In this document: positions 22,868 to 30,258 of the stretch, one piece after another
Layout: every line of letters begins with the position of its first letter
Position numbering within the stretch: the stretch's first letter is position 1
Assembly (NCBI GenBank): GCA_031275035.1
Contig: JAISPH010000045.1
Span: 1-30,258 of the forward strand
Direction of reading: 5' to 3'
Length of the DNA stretch: 30,258 nt
Source: Treponema sp.
GTDB taxonomy: Bacteria; Spirochaetota; Spirochaetia; Treponematales; Breznakiellaceae
Notes under the pieces: model-generated
Seen by the model: the letters and a program-made list of their open reading frames with translations, nothing else
What the model was told of the DNA's origin: nothing
The model's database searches: none
Program-made: the position numbers and the translations under genes

Positions 22868-24100
22868 TTACAGTTTAATTACTCTGATCTTTCCCGGGTC
22901 CATGGTAACCGGATAACCCCCCTTCTGCAGTTCCTCTGCGGAAAGCCGGAGCCAGTAACCGAAGGAACCGGGCTCCCTGCCGTCGGGGTCCATGGAGGTA
23001 TAGCGGCGGTTTCCCGCAGCCCGGGCGGCGGGCATAAGAACGTTCTTGCTGGCCCAATAGTCCAAAGCAGCCGGGTCCGTAGAAGCGGCGATCATATTCT
23101 TCTGTACCGCCCGGGAGTAGGGGGAGCCGGGACCGCCGTCGGGGGCAATCCAAATCATATCCAGGATGGTGATAACCGGAAACCGGGTCATTGCCATCTG
23201 GGTTCCCATGCCGCCCCGGCCCACGCTCTGGTGGGGGGACATATTGGTCAGCGAGTTGGAGGGGGTTCCCATATAGGACTTCATGGCCCCCGTAACCTGA
23301 TACTGGCCGTGGGATTTCAGCACCGGGGCATTAATCACCTTCAGTCTGTCCCCCTCGTAACGCCGGGCCGCGTCGATCCAGATGCCCTTCTTAAAGCTTA
23401 CGGCGGTTCCGTACCTGGTGGTAAATTTGGCGTAGCTTACCACCAGCCCCGTGGCGTGGACCGTATCCTCCACCACAAAGCCGTCGGCCATATCGCCGGT
23501 TTCAAATTCCTCCACCCTGGTCCGGGTCAGCCTGTCCCAGAGCGCCCCCGAGACATGGTAGCCCCGGCTGTCAAACCAGTCCGCCACATCCTGGGCGGAT
23601 TGGGTCCGGTCTTTACTGTTGGTATGATCCCAGTCCAGGCTGCCCCCGGAACGCCGGGAACCGAACATGGACTGGCCGTTATCGGCGATGATCACCTCGC
23701 CCCTGAAACCCGCTGGGTGGTTTACGATGTACTGGATAAGGCTTTTGAGGAGGTCCGTATTAGTCCCGCCCCGTTCGTCCCACTGAGAGTTGATTTTGAT
23801 GATAATGACGTCCCCGGGACCTATAAGACCGGGGCGGTTTCCCTGTTTATAAAAGGGAGGGTCCAGCCCGTCCAGCAGCCGGGCTGGGCCGCCGTCGGAA
23901 CCGTCGGTATTTTCTTTAACAAATACGGAAGCCCCGCCGGCGGCAGGGGAAAATCCGTCCCCTTGAAGGGCGCTCCGCTGTTCCGGGGCCGCTAAGGGCA
24001 GTTCCGGCGCGCCCTCCGCTGCCGGGGACGGAACCCTGGTTCCGCCGCAGGACAGGAGACCCAGGATACATACCCCTAAAAGCCGCCCCCAGCCGGTCAT
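22868..24100 (-). CDS. DUF362 domain lipoprotein
   Basis: The 410-aa product begins MTGWGRLLGVCILGLLSCGG, a lipoprotein signal with Cys18 after LLS. A variable low-complexity region follows (to about residue 85), then a DUF362 domain: GPGDVIIIKINSQWDERGGTN, EVIIADNGQ, VINAPVLKSHGQYQVTGAMK and a long C-terminal part with ITILDMIWIAPDGGPGS. The start is set at 24100 because the longer frame to 24202 would overlap the HEAT-repeat gene by about 90 bases and lose the signal peptide from the N-terminus. DUF362 proteins are poorly characterised. It is third in a lipoprotein/HEAT/DUF362 operon. Confidence 0.85.
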   Translation of the reverse strand: MTGWGRLLGVCILGLLSCGGTRVPSPAAEGAPELPLAAPEQRSALQGDGFSPAAGGASVFVKENTDGSDGGPARLLDGLDPPFYKQGNRPGLIGPGDVIIIKINSQWDERGGTNTDLLKSLIQYIVNHPAGFRGEVIIADNGQSMFGSRRSGGSLDWDHTNSKDRTQSAQDVADWFDSRGYHVSGALWDRLTRTRVEEFETGDMADGFVVEDTVHATGLVVSYAKFTTRYGTAVSFKKGIWIDAARRYEGDRLKVINAPVLKSHGQYQVTGAMKSYMGTPSNSLTNMSPHQSVGRGGMGTQMAMTRFPVITILDMIWIAPDGGPGSPYSRAVQKNMIAASTDPAALDYWASKNVLMPAARAAGNRRYTSMDPDGREPGSFGYWLRLSAEELQKGGYPVTMDPGKIRVIKL

Positions 24101-24113
24101 GCCGGTTTTATCT

Positions 24114-24830
24114 TCACTGGTTTTGAGCGTTGTATTTGCGGAGATTTTCCAAAACCTGTTCCGCCCGTTCTCTGACGGGCCTGATATAGGGGCCGCTGGC
24201 AATACGGATCAACATCCGTATGGCGTTGGGGTCCTTGATGCCGTTATTCTTGGCGGCGATCTTGTCAAGGGCGTCAACCGCCGAAAGGGCCAGAAGATTG
24301 TCCGGGTTAAGCACGTCGAAACGGGTTACAATCCAGGCAATGGCGGCAACGGTTTCTTCGTTATCGTTGAGTCCTATTTTGCCCAGGGATTTGATCGCCT
24401 CCTGGAGCACCATGGGCTCGGGATCGGCAACGCAGATCTTGATCAGCGTATCCTTTGCCTCGGGGGTTCCCAGATCGCCCAGGTACTCGGCCGCTTTCCT
24501 CCGCACGTCAGGATAGTTGTTGACCAGCCTGCCGCCTTCCCGGGCCTTGCTCATTACCCCTTCCATGGCGAGGAATTCCAAAGCGCTCCGCACATCCTCT
24601 CCGGTATTACCCCGGTTGATTGCATTCTCAATGTACCGCAGGGCGACCTCTTTTTGATCCCGGCTGGATTCCCGGCTGGATTCCCGGATTATCATCAGCT
24701 CCACCGATTCCTGCAGATAAGATTCTTCCACCGACAGTTCCCGGCCGGAACCGTCCTCCTGTCCTGCCGCCAAAGACAGCGCCGCAATAAAAAGCGCCGC
24801 CGCGCATATAGTCCGTCTAAAATTCAGCAT
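24114..24830 (-). CDS. Exported HEAT-repeat protein
   Basis: The 238-aa product has a signal peptide (FRRTICAAALFIAALSLAAGQ, cut about residue 23) without a lipobox cysteine. The mature part is a helical solenoid with HEAT-like repeats, for example DVRRKAAEYLGDLGTPEAKDTLIKICV, PMVLQEAIKSLGKIG and AVDALDKIAAKNNG. It probably serves as a periplasmic binding scaffold. A 12-bp tandem duplication (24661-24684) encodes a repeated ESSR. TTGACC (24886-24881) at the end of the upstream gene with a poor -10 could be a promoter. GGAGG lies 7 bases before the ATG. Confidence 0.82.
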   Translation of the reverse strand: MLNFRRTICAAALFIAALSLAAGQEDGSGRELSVEESYLQESVELMIIRESSRESSRDQKEVALRYIENAINRGNTGEDVRSALEFLAMEGVMSKAREGGRLVNNYPDVRRKAAEYLGDLGTPEAKDTLIKICVADPEPMVLQEAIKSLGKIGLNDNEETVAAIAWIVTRFDVLNPDNLLALSAVDALDKIAAKNNGIKDPNAIRMLIRIASGPYIRPVRERAEQVLENLRKYNAQNQ

Positions 24831-24882
24831 TTATTGTCCTCCAAAAAAACGCCATATTGCATTATCGGCTCCCAATGCGGGG

Positions 24883-25419
24883 TCAATTAATGATCTTCCA
24901 CCCGCTGTTGGAACGTTCCAGATCATAGAGCCGCAGCCGCTGGCCCTTCTCCGTAATCGTGAAGGCCTTAACCCGCCGCTGGGTAATAAATTCAATATCG
25001 TCAACCCGGCTGTTGGCCCGGGAGGGAACTACCACATGGTTAAAATAATCTTCAGGAGCTTTTAAGACAATTTTCTGGGACTTCATGGCTGCGGTATCGG
25101 AAATACGCCGAAGGTAGTCGGAGGATGAAATATCCGCCAGATATTCCTCGTCCAGGTAGGATTTCCAGGCATTGTAGTTCTTGGCCCTGATGATGCCGTT
25201 CAACTCTTCAATAAGGCGCTGGACATCGGATTTGGTAGAATCGTATACCTCCTGGCTGATACTGCCGGGATCAAAGGTATCCGGATCGTCTTCATCCGCA
25301 GTCTTAGCGGAAACGGCCGTCTGGGCCGCAGGAACGGGTTCTGAAGGAGCCTGAGTTGAAGGTCCGCCGCCGCAGGAAAAAACCATCATCGTTAACAGCA
25401 AAATGAATATGTTTTTCAT
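24883..25419 (-). CDS. Predicted lipoprotein, function unknown
   Basis: The 178-aa product starts MKNIFILLLTMMVFSCGGGP, with the predicted lipidated Cys16 after VFS. A linker rich in P, A, Q and D (residues 20-52) tethers a folded domain: helices SKSDVQRLIEELNGIIRAKNYNAWKSYLDEEYL-like (about 60-95), then an alpha/beta part ending VKAFTITEKGQRLRLYDLERSNSGWKIIN. This helix-then-sheet pattern with a terminal W resembles NTF2/SnoaL-like or DUF4440-type folds, but that is a guess from shape. It is the first gene of the three-gene operon and is divergent from coaD. Confidence 0.78.
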   Translation of the reverse strand: MKNIFILLLTMMVFSCGGGPSTQAPSEPVPAAQTAVSAKTADEDDPDTFDPGSISQEVYDSTKSDVQRLIEELNGIIRAKNYNAWKSYLDEEYLADISSSDYLRRISDTAAMKSQKIVLKAPEDYFNHVVVPSRANSRVDDIEFITQRRVKAFTITEKGQRLRLYDLERSNSGWKIIN

Positions 25420-25517
25420 AGCCCCACCGTTATTAAAGTTCTGAAAGTAGTATACTCTTTATCCATGTAAAAAACCAGCCCCTTGACCGCTTTTTTATAA
25501 CTTGCCATGCTGGGGGC

Positions 25518-26030
25518 ATGTTGAAAGCCGCCTTTCCCGGTTCCTTTGATCCCCCCACCTTCGGGCATCTTAACATCATTGAGCGGGCCGCGGCTCTTTT
25601 TGATGAAGTTTTGGTCGTGGTGGCGGAAAACCGCCGGAAAAAGTACCTTTTCCCTTCGGATGAACGGATTGCCCTGGTTTCGGATCTGGTAAAACCCTGG
25701 AAAAATGTTTCGGTGGCTCTCTGCGGATCGCTGATTGTGGATTTTCTCAAGACCAGGGATATCAGGCTCCTCATCCGCGGGGTCCGGGGAGCGGGGGATT
25801 TTTTCTATGAATTCGAGATTTCCATGATGAACAAGGCCCTGGCGAAGGATATTGAGACCATTTTTATGACCACCGATCCCCGGTACTTTGTACTCCGGTC
25901 CTCGTCCATCAAGGAACTGGCCTCTTTCCACGGCGATGTTTCCGCCATGGTCCCCCCCGCGGTGGCGGAAGCGTTGAAGGCCAAGTTCGGCGCCGAAGTT
26001 AATATTGACAAAAATCAGAATTTTGAATAG
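25518..26030 (+). CDS. coaD: Pantetheine-phosphate adenylyltransferase
   Basis: CoaD makes dephospho-CoA from 4'-phosphopantetheine and ATP, the penultimate CoA step. The 170-aa product has the nucleotidyltransferase motif TFGH (14-17) in PGSFDPPTFGHLNII, the substrate loop RGVRGAGDFFYE (87-98) and SSSIKE (128-133). All expected active-site segments are present and the length is standard. It precedes rpmF and acpP; pantetheine from CoA is the prosthetic group placed on ACP, so the grouping is sensible. It is divergent from the lipoprotein gene, with only 98 bases between the two. Confidence 0.96.
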   Translation: MLKAAFPGSFDPPTFGHLNIIERAAALFDEVLVVVAENRRKKYLFPSDERIALVSDLVKPWKNVSVALCGSLIVDFLKTRDIRLLIRGVRGAGDFFYEFEISMMNKALAKDIETIFMTTDPRYFVLRSSSIKELASFHGDVSAMVPPAVAEALKAKFGAEVNIDKNQNFE

Positions 26031-26033
26031 GAT
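26005..26033 (+). promoter_or_regulatory. Candidate promoter for rpmF-acpP-rnc inside the end of coaD
   Basis: A perfect TTGACA (26005-26010) and TAGGAT (26028-26033) are 17 bp apart. Transcription would start near 26040, 34 bases before rpmF, giving these genes a start independent of coaD. Confidence 0.55.
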
Positions 26034-26073
26034 AGAGTAAGGTTGTATAGTTTATTTTGAGGAGAGTTTGTAA

Positions 26074-26262
26074 ATGGCTGTACCCAGAGCAAAAACGTCG
26101 AAGGCAAGAACCCGCCGCCGGCAATCCATTAATATGAAGCTGAGCGCCCCAACCATGGTTGAATGCGGCAGCTGCGGTAATCAGATCCTGTTGCACAGGG
26201 TTTGTCCCAAATGCGGTTTTTACCGGGGCAAACAGGTAATTGTTCCGGAATCAAAGGTCTGA
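26074..26262 (+). CDS. rpmF: 50S ribosomal protein bL32
   Basis: The 62-aa product is bL32: MAVPRAKTSKARTRRRQSINMKL, then a zinc ribbon with ECGSCGN and VCPKCGFY, so it is the zinc-binding (C+) form. TTGAGGAG precedes the ATG. In many bacteria rpmF is followed by plsX and fabH before acpP; here those are missing and acpP follows after 33 bases. Confidence 0.96.
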   Translation: MAVPRAKTSKARTRRRQSINMKLSAPTMVECGSCGNQILLHRVCPKCGFYRGKQVIVPESKV

Positions 26263-26295
26263 TCCCCAGGATCAGCACAGCAAGAGGAGTGAGTG

Positions 26296-26532
26296 ATGGA
26301 CGAATTGTTTGAGAAGATGAAGAAGCTGATTGCCAGCAAATTGGAAATCGATGAAGAAAAAATAACCCCGGACGCTTCCTTTCGCCAGGATCTCGGCGCC
26401 GACAGCCTGGATACCTACGAACTGGTCTACGCCATAGAGGAAGAGATGGGTATACAGATCCCCGATGAAAAGGCCAATGAGTTTGAAACCGTCCGGGACG
26501 CCTACGAATACATCAAATCCCAGCCTAAGTAA
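26296..26532 (+). CDS. acpP: Acyl carrier protein
   Basis: ACP carries growing acyl chains on a 4'-phosphopantetheine arm. The 78-aa product has the attachment site DLGADSLDTYELV with Ser37, and the expected acidic four-helix layout (EEEMGIQIPDEKANEFETVRD). AGAGGAG (26283-26289) is 6 bases from the ATG at 26296; a GTG one codon earlier is less likely. The last part of the gene probably overlaps the start of rnc in another frame. Confidence 0.96.
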   Translation: MDELFEKMKKLIASKLEIDEEKITPDASFRQDLGADSLDTYELVYAIEEEMGIQIPDEKANEFETVRDAYEYIKSQPK

Positions 26533-27280
26533 ATCCCGTTTCCGGGGGTTCCTTCACGGGGACGGGGCGGCGCTCAGCCCGGAACGGAAAAAAGTCCTGG
26601 CGGCTTTTCAGAAGACCGCATCGATCAGGTTCAAAAGTCTTGCGCTTTTGAACCTTTCTTTCATACACCGCTCGGTATCCAACGAATCGGGGATCAGGCT
26701 TAACAATGAACGGCTGGAATTTTTGGGAGACGCCGTTCTGGGGGCGGTTACGGCATCCCTGCTCTACGAGAAGCTGGAAGGCCGGGCGGAGGGAGAGCTG
26801 GCAAAGATAAAGTCCGTCGTGGTCTCAGAAGACACCCTCTCCGGCATTGCCCGGGAGCTTCAGATTGACGGTCTTTTGGTTCTGGGCCGGGGGGAGGAAA
26901 ATTCCGGGGGCCGGACCAAAAAGGCCATCCTCGCCGACGCCCTGGAGGCCCTTATCGGCGCCTGTTACCTTGATTCGGGGTACAAGGTGGCCTACGGTTT
27001 TGTCCGCCGCTGCATAAGCCCCGAAATAGACCGGGTCCTGGACAACCGGTACCAGCGGGATTATAAGTCCCTGCTCCAGGAACTGAGCCAGCGCCTCTTC
27101 AAATGCTATCCGGCGTACCGTCTTTTGAAACGTACCGGCCCGGATCACGAACGGCTCTTCTGGATCGAGGTGGCCGTTAATGAACGGAGCTACGGCCCCG
27201 GAATGGGGAAGAACAAGAAGAGCGCCGAACAGGAGGCGGCCAGGATGGCCTATGAAGCCCTGGAAAGCTCCGGGGCCTAG
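26477..27280 (+). CDS. rnc: Ribonuclease III
   Basis: RNase III cuts double-stranded RNA and processes rRNA precursors. The product has the catalytic signature NNERLEFLGDAVLG (about residues 76-89) with the metal-binding acidic residues, a second acidic patch DALEALIGACYLDSG, and a C-terminal dsRNA-binding domain (DYKSLLQELSQ to GKNKKSAEQEAARMAYEAL). The start is uncertain. The frame has no ATG, GTG or TTG between the acpP stop and the conserved domain, so translation seems to begin inside acpP, at ATG 26477 (267 aa) or TTG 26483, overlapping it by about 50 bases. The stop overlaps that of cca by four bases, head-on. Confidence 0.93.
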   Translation: MSLKPSGTPTNTSNPSLSKSRFRGFLHGDGAALSPERKKVLAAFQKTASIRFKSLALLNLSFIHRSVSNESGIRLNNERLEFLGDAVLGAVTASLLYEKLEGRAEGELAKIKSVVVSEDTLSGIARELQIDGLLVLGRGEENSGGRTKKAILADALEALIGACYLDSGYKVAYGFVRRCISPEIDRVLDNRYQRDYKSLLQELSQRLFKCYPAYRLLKRTGPDHERLFWIEVAVNERSYGPGMGKNKKSAEQEAARMAYEALESSGA

Positions 27281-28749
27281 GAAATTTGGCGCCCCTCATA
27301 GCGCTTTTTGATATTTCCCGCTATTTCCAGCAGTTTTTTCCGGGTATTCAGCTCCGGGTCTTCCACCACCGCCTCCAGCAGTTCCCTCAGGATGATCCCC
27401 ATGGTTTTTCCCGGCCCGATCCCCGCTTCCATTAGATCCTTCCCGTCCACCGCCAGATTCTTCAGCGAAAGGGCCCGGCCCCCGGCCAGGACCGCCTCCA
27501 CCCGGTTTATCATGGGCATGAGAAAATCCGCGGCGGGCTCCAGGCCGGCGACGGCATAGGCGTCGGCCCGGCGCAGATCGCAGAGGTCCCCCAGGGAGGC
27601 TTCCCCGGCCCGGATGATAAAGCGGCGTACCGCGGCGTCGCTCCAGGCCGGGTCATAGTGGAACATGTGTTCCGCTATGAGGTGAAGCACTTCGCCGGTT
27701 ACCGCATTGGGGTAGCGGAACCTGACAAGTATATCCCTGGTCAGGCGGACCGATTCCCGTTCATGCTGATAAAAGGTCCACCCCGTATCCGGCCCGGCGG
27801 CGTCCATGCCGGCGGCTTCCGTGCCGATGGCGCCCGTATCCGCGGTATGGAGGCCGTGTCCCGGTCCTCTCCGTTTACGGACCAGGGGTTTCCCGATGTC
27901 GTGGAAGAGGGCGGCCAGCCGCACCTGCCGGGGCATCGACCGGAAAGCGGCATAGTCGCAGGCCGCAAGGGAATGGTCCAGTACGTCGAAGCGGTGGAAG
28001 CCCCGCTGCTCTATCCCCCTGCAGGCGGCCAGTTCCGGGAGGAACAGTTCCAGGAGCCCCGTCTTTTCCATGAGGACCAGCGCCGCCGACGGTTTGGGGG
28101 AGGCGATGATCTTGTCAAATTCGTCCCGGACCCGTTCCGGGGCAACCTTGGCGCTGACCCCCAGCGCCCGGGGAACCGCCTCCAGGGTGGCGGCTTCAAG
28201 CTTGAAGCCAAGCTGCGAGGCAAAGCGCAGCGCCCGCAGGGGCCGGAGGCCGTCCTCGGCAAAACGTTCCCCGGGGTTTCCCACACAGCGGATGATCCGC
28301 CGCTTAATGTCCCCGGCGCCGTCAAAGGGATCCCGCAGCTCCCCCCCGGGCAGGGAAAGGGCCGCGGCGTTCATCGTAAAATCCCTGCGGGACAGATCTT
28401 CTCCGATGGAGGCGGCAAAACGGACCGCATCGGGCCGCCGGCCGTCGCTGTACTCCGATTCGGTCCTGAAGGTGGTTACCTCGATGGAACGGCCCCTGTA
28501 GCGGACGGTAACGGTGCCGTGTTTTATTCCGGTTGGAATGACGGGCCACTTCCGGGGACCGCTGCGGAACAGGGAGATCACCTCTTCCGGCCGGGCGTCG
28601 GTGGCCAGATCCCAGTCCCGGGCTTCCCTGCCCAGGATCAGGTCCCGGACCGCCCCCCCCACGAGGAAAACCTGTTTCCCCTGCCCGGCAAACAGGGCCG
28701 CCACCTCCCGCAGCAGGGGGTGAACCCGCAGACGCATCCCGTTACCCAT
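27277..28749 (-). CDS. cca: CCA tRNA nucleotidyltransferase with HD domain
   Basis: This enzyme adds or repairs the 3' CCA of tRNAs. The 490-aa product has the class II nucleotidyltransferase motif LVGGAVRDLILG (30-40) with catalytic DWD (45-47), then RRDFTMNA (121-128), the DGLRPLRALRFASQLGF motif (166-182) and PERVRDEFDKII. An HD phosphohydrolase domain follows (DHS, HDIGKP at 283-288, and EHMFHYD). Family members are also annotated pcnB (poly(A) polymerase). The tRNA in this window lacks an encoded CCA, which fits a CCA-adding role. The start could be ATG 28749 or ATG 28737. A C-terminal helical region completes the protein. Confidence 0.93.
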   Translation of the reverse strand: MGNGMRLRVHPLLREVAALFAGQGKQVFLVGGAVRDLILGREARDWDLATDARPEEVISLFRSGPRKWPVIPTGIKHGTVTVRYRGRSIEVTTFRTESEYSDGRRPDAVRFAASIGEDLSRRDFTMNAAALSLPGGELRDPFDGAGDIKRRIIRCVGNPGERFAEDGLRPLRALRFASQLGFKLEAATLEAVPRALGVSAKVAPERVRDEFDKIIASPKPSAALVLMEKTGLLELFLPELAACRGIEQRGFHRFDVLDHSLAACDYAAFRSMPRQVRLAALFHDIGKPLVRKRRGPGHGLHTADTGAIGTEAAGMDAAGPDTGWTFYQHERESVRLTRDILVRFRYPNAVTGEVLHLIAEHMFHYDPAWSDAAVRRFIIRAGEASLGDLCDLRRADAYAVAGLEPAADFLMPMINRVEAVLAGGRALSLKNLAVDGKDLMEAGIGPGKTMGIILRELLEAVVEDPELNTRKKLLEIAGNIKKRYEGRQIS

Positions 28750-28902
28750 AGATGGGCACTATACTACACGGGGCCGTTCCGGGAAAGGGCGGCCCGGCCC
28801 CCGCCGTTCCTTTTACGCGCTTTCACGCCGCAGCCGGGCGTCCCCGCGCCGCCGCAGGCTGAACCGATTTATAACCGGTCCGCCTTTGCGCCAGACGGAT
28901 AC

Positions 28903-28930
28903 AAAAAACTCCCGGCGTACCGGGAGTTTT
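28903..28930 (-). terminator. Intrinsic terminator of the beta-helix lipoprotein gene
   Basis: AAAACTCCCGG (28905-28915) pairs exactly with 28920-28930 around CGTA, and on the minus strand the stem is followed by TTTTTT. The remaining gap (28750-28902) is GC-rich with no gene or clear signal that I can see. Confidence 0.9.
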
Positions 28931-28953
28931 GACCAAGCCTTAACGCGGACGGA

Positions 28954-29790
28954 TTAGCTGCCCGCCTTCCAGCCGGCAACGCCGGAGCCGCCGGCACTGC
29001 CGGTCCAGGTGTAGGTTTTACCCGCTACCGCGGCGCCTGCGGTGGTACTGCCATTCGGGTAGAATATGTTCAGATTGCCCGATCCGCTGACAATTCCGCC
29101 GCTTTCAATAATGATGGACGGCGCGCCGTCCGTTAAATCGCCGGTAAGTGCGCCGTTAATGACAAGCGTCCCCCCGTTTTCAACGGTTAGCGTGCCGCCG
29201 GAACTTTTGAGTTTACTGGCACCCCCGCTTTTTATGGTAAGTGTCGAGCCCGATGTTATGGTCAAGGGCATTTCTAATGTAGTATTGGCAAATATTAGTT
29301 TACCGTCCAGATCTATTCCGCTACTACCGAGGATAAGCTCAGAGGCAGGATCGCCGCTGTCCCAGCTCCAGCCGCGGTCGAAATTAAAGCCCACGGCTGG
29401 ATTACCGCCCAAAAACATAGTGGAGCCGTATTCCAATTTCAGCGAGCCGCCAGAGACGGCCAAATTGTTTGTAAAATTATCCATCCTTAACGTCCCGCCG
29501 CTTTCTATGGTAAGCGCATTGCCGCCAAGGGTAATCTTATTGGAACCGGACACCATAAGCGTTACGTTTACGGGTATCGTCAAATTACCGGTAAGGGTTA
29601 TATTTTGATTCAGGATGATGGTCCCGCCGCTTACGGTTACCTTGCCATCAAGATCCGTGTTTCCCGCCACCAGGGCGGCGGCGGCCGCGGCGCCGGGGTC
29701 CGTTGAATCGTCCGAAGAACAGCCCAAAAAGAACGATGATACGCTTAGCAAAACGATCATCCCCGCTAAGAACATTGTTTTCATTTTCAT
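28954..29790 (-). CDS. Beta-helix-like surface lipoprotein
   Basis: The 278-aa product has a lipoprotein signal (MKMKTMFLAGMIVLL...FFLGC, Cys24) and an alanine-rich linker. From residue 48 on it consists of short strands with a recurring pattern of G, T, N and hydrophobics (VSGGTIILNQNITLTGNLTI, LTIESGGTLRM, LTIKSGG, LTVENGGTLVI). This suggests a right-handed beta-helix as in adhesins and autotransporter passengers, but no outer-membrane barrel follows. AGGAGGG lies 4 bases before the ATG. It is a single gene with its own terminator and no neighbour within 460 bases upstream. A surface role is inferred; ligand unknown. Confidence 0.8.
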   Translation of the reverse strand: MKMKTMFLAGMIVLLSVSSFFLGCSSDDSTDPGAAAAAALVAGNTDLDGKVTVSGGTIILNQNITLTGNLTIPVNVTLMVSGSNKITLGGNALTIESGGTLRMDNFTNNLAVSGGSLKLEYGSTMFLGGNPAVGFNFDRGWSWDSGDPASELILGSSGIDLDGKLIFANTTLEMPLTITSGSTLTIKSGGASKLKSSGGTLTVENGGTLVINGALTGDLTDGAPSIIIESGGIVSGSGNLNIFYPNGSTTAGAAVAGKTYTWTGSAGGSGVAGWKAGS

Positions 29791-29836
29791 AAAGCCCTCC
29801 TGAAAAATAGCTCCGCCAAAAACGGAGAAACATAAA

Positions 29837-29947
29837 AAAAGAGGACTTCCTGCAAAAAAAGCGGTATGCTTTTATTGTATTCAGTTACAGCCCCGGAAGC
29901 GGTTATTCTTGGCGGATGCGCCGTTTCCGGGGTTCCTCTTTTATTTT
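29837..29947 (+). other. Structured region ending in a terminator-like hairpin
   Basis: CCCCGGAAGCGG (29891-29902) pairs with 29921-29932 over 12 bp with one G-U (29899 with 29924, plus strand), followed by TTCCTCTTTTATTTT, a good plus-strand terminator. An outer stem AAAAGAGGA/TCCTCTTTT (29837-29845, 29934-29942) and an inner AAAAGC/GCTTTT (29857-29862, 29868-29873) are also possible. No plus-strand gene lies upstream, so a small RNA is possible. The minus-strand lipoprotein promoter should also lie here, but I cannot place it. Confidence 0.45.
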
Positions 29948-30063
29948 AATCAGAGGCGCAGGCCCCCATTAAAACCATACAAAGCCGGGTACCGTGCGCA
30001 AACCAGAGGTTCGGCGCGCAGCGCCTCCGAAGTTTTGCGGCGGCGAAGCGTGATTACACTACC

Positions 30064-30107
30064 GCCCGCCGTTTGGCGAATAGCCGCAATGGCGTAAAAC
30101 TCCAACC
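30064..30107. repeat. 44-bp direct repeat, copy 1
   Basis: GCCCGCCGTTTGGCGAATAG begins a 44-bp unit that recurs at 30213-30256 with one difference (A/G at base 25). Its end, GGCGTAAAACTCC (30091-30103), is also present inverted at 30190-30202. Between the copies lies a perfect 11-bp hairpin (30154-30164 with 30168-30178, loop AAA). No gene is visible from 29791 to the end of the window. Confidence 0.9.
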
Positions 30108-30212
30108 TGTTGTTTCAGCCATCACGGGATAATCCCCGACACCACCGGCCCCCGCGCAATCCGCAAAGCGGATTGCGCCTTATCTGCGTGGAGTTTTACG
30201 CCTCTTCGGACT

Positions 30213-30256
30213 GCCCGCCGTTTGGCGAATAGCCGCGATGGCGTAAAACTCCAACC
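30213..30256. repeat. 44-bp direct repeat, copy 2
   Basis: This is the second copy of the unit at 30064-30107, offset by 149 bp and ending 2 bases before the window edge. More copies may follow outside the window. Its GGCGTAAAACTCC (30240-30252) can also pair with 30190-30202, so the inverted segment has two possible partners. Confidence 0.9.
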
Positions 30257-30258
30257 CG

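Noticed and set aside
24101..24202. Upstream extension of the DUF362 protein
   Set aside because: It overlaps the HEAT-repeat gene and would bury the lipoprotein signal.
29066..29608. Plus-strand frame antisense to the beta-helix lipoprotein
   Set aside because: It mirrors the repeats of the lipoprotein gene and has no ribosome binding site; the minus-strand gene has a signal peptide, a ribosome binding site and a terminator.

Overview
The window looks like a piece of a spirochaete chromosome, most likely Treponema of the GC-rich, insect-gut type. Three gene strings point there. The first is rpsB-tsf-frr-uppS-cdsA-dxr-rseP, the same order as I recall for T. pallidum tp0606 to tp0600. The second is rpsF-ssb-rpsR-(membrane protein)-rplI-dnaB. 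The third is coaD-rpmF-acpP-rnc. Five predicted lipoproteins with loose spirochaetal lipoboxes fit as well. Identification is from protein sequence read by eye; no database search was possible.

Layout. 1-1300: accessory, repeat-rich DNA with a 21-base poly-C tract, nine 21-bp tandem repeats, one unrecognised protein gene (474-1139) and two large hairpins. 1325-3314: two small lipoproteins and a DUF445 membrane protein (+ strand). 3315-3691: palindromic repeats, no gene. 7371 to 3692 (- strand): an unknown helical protein, rsmD, a small TPR-like protein, a ten-repeat TPR protein and rlmN, tightly packed; two of these modify rRNA. 7409-12395 (+): the rpsF operon with a strong promoter and a structured leader, ending in a ComFB-like protein. 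21788 to 12469 (- strand): a 9-kb operon linking ribosomal protein S2, EF-Ts and ribosome recycling factor to undecaprenyl-PP synthase, CDP-DAG synthase, DXP reductoisomerase and the RseP protease, then a CpXC protein and a periplasmic beta-propeller. 25419 to 21989 (- strand): lipoprotein, HEAT-repeat protein, DUF362 lipoprotein, tRNA-Arg(CCG) and maf. 25518-27280 (+): coaD-rpmF-acpP-rnc, meeting cca head-on. 28954-29790 (-): a beta-helix-like lipoprotein. The right end is again repetitive and non-coding.

The protein genes are mostly housekeeping: translation, replication, isoprenoid and lipid supply, CoA/ACP, tRNA maturation. The unusual content is between the genes. Many gaps of 100-400 bases are dense with long near-perfect hairpins. 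A short dispersed element recurs at five sites; four of them carry a hairpin whose stem sequence changes while its loop (C-UUCA-G or close) is kept. One gap (22724-22852) folds on paper into a four-way junction with abutting helices. The rpsF leader can form two mutually exclusive hairpins, one of which hides the rpsF ribosome binding site, and it also encodes a 23-codon leader peptide with its own strong ribosome binding site. These are the best candidates for something undescribed.
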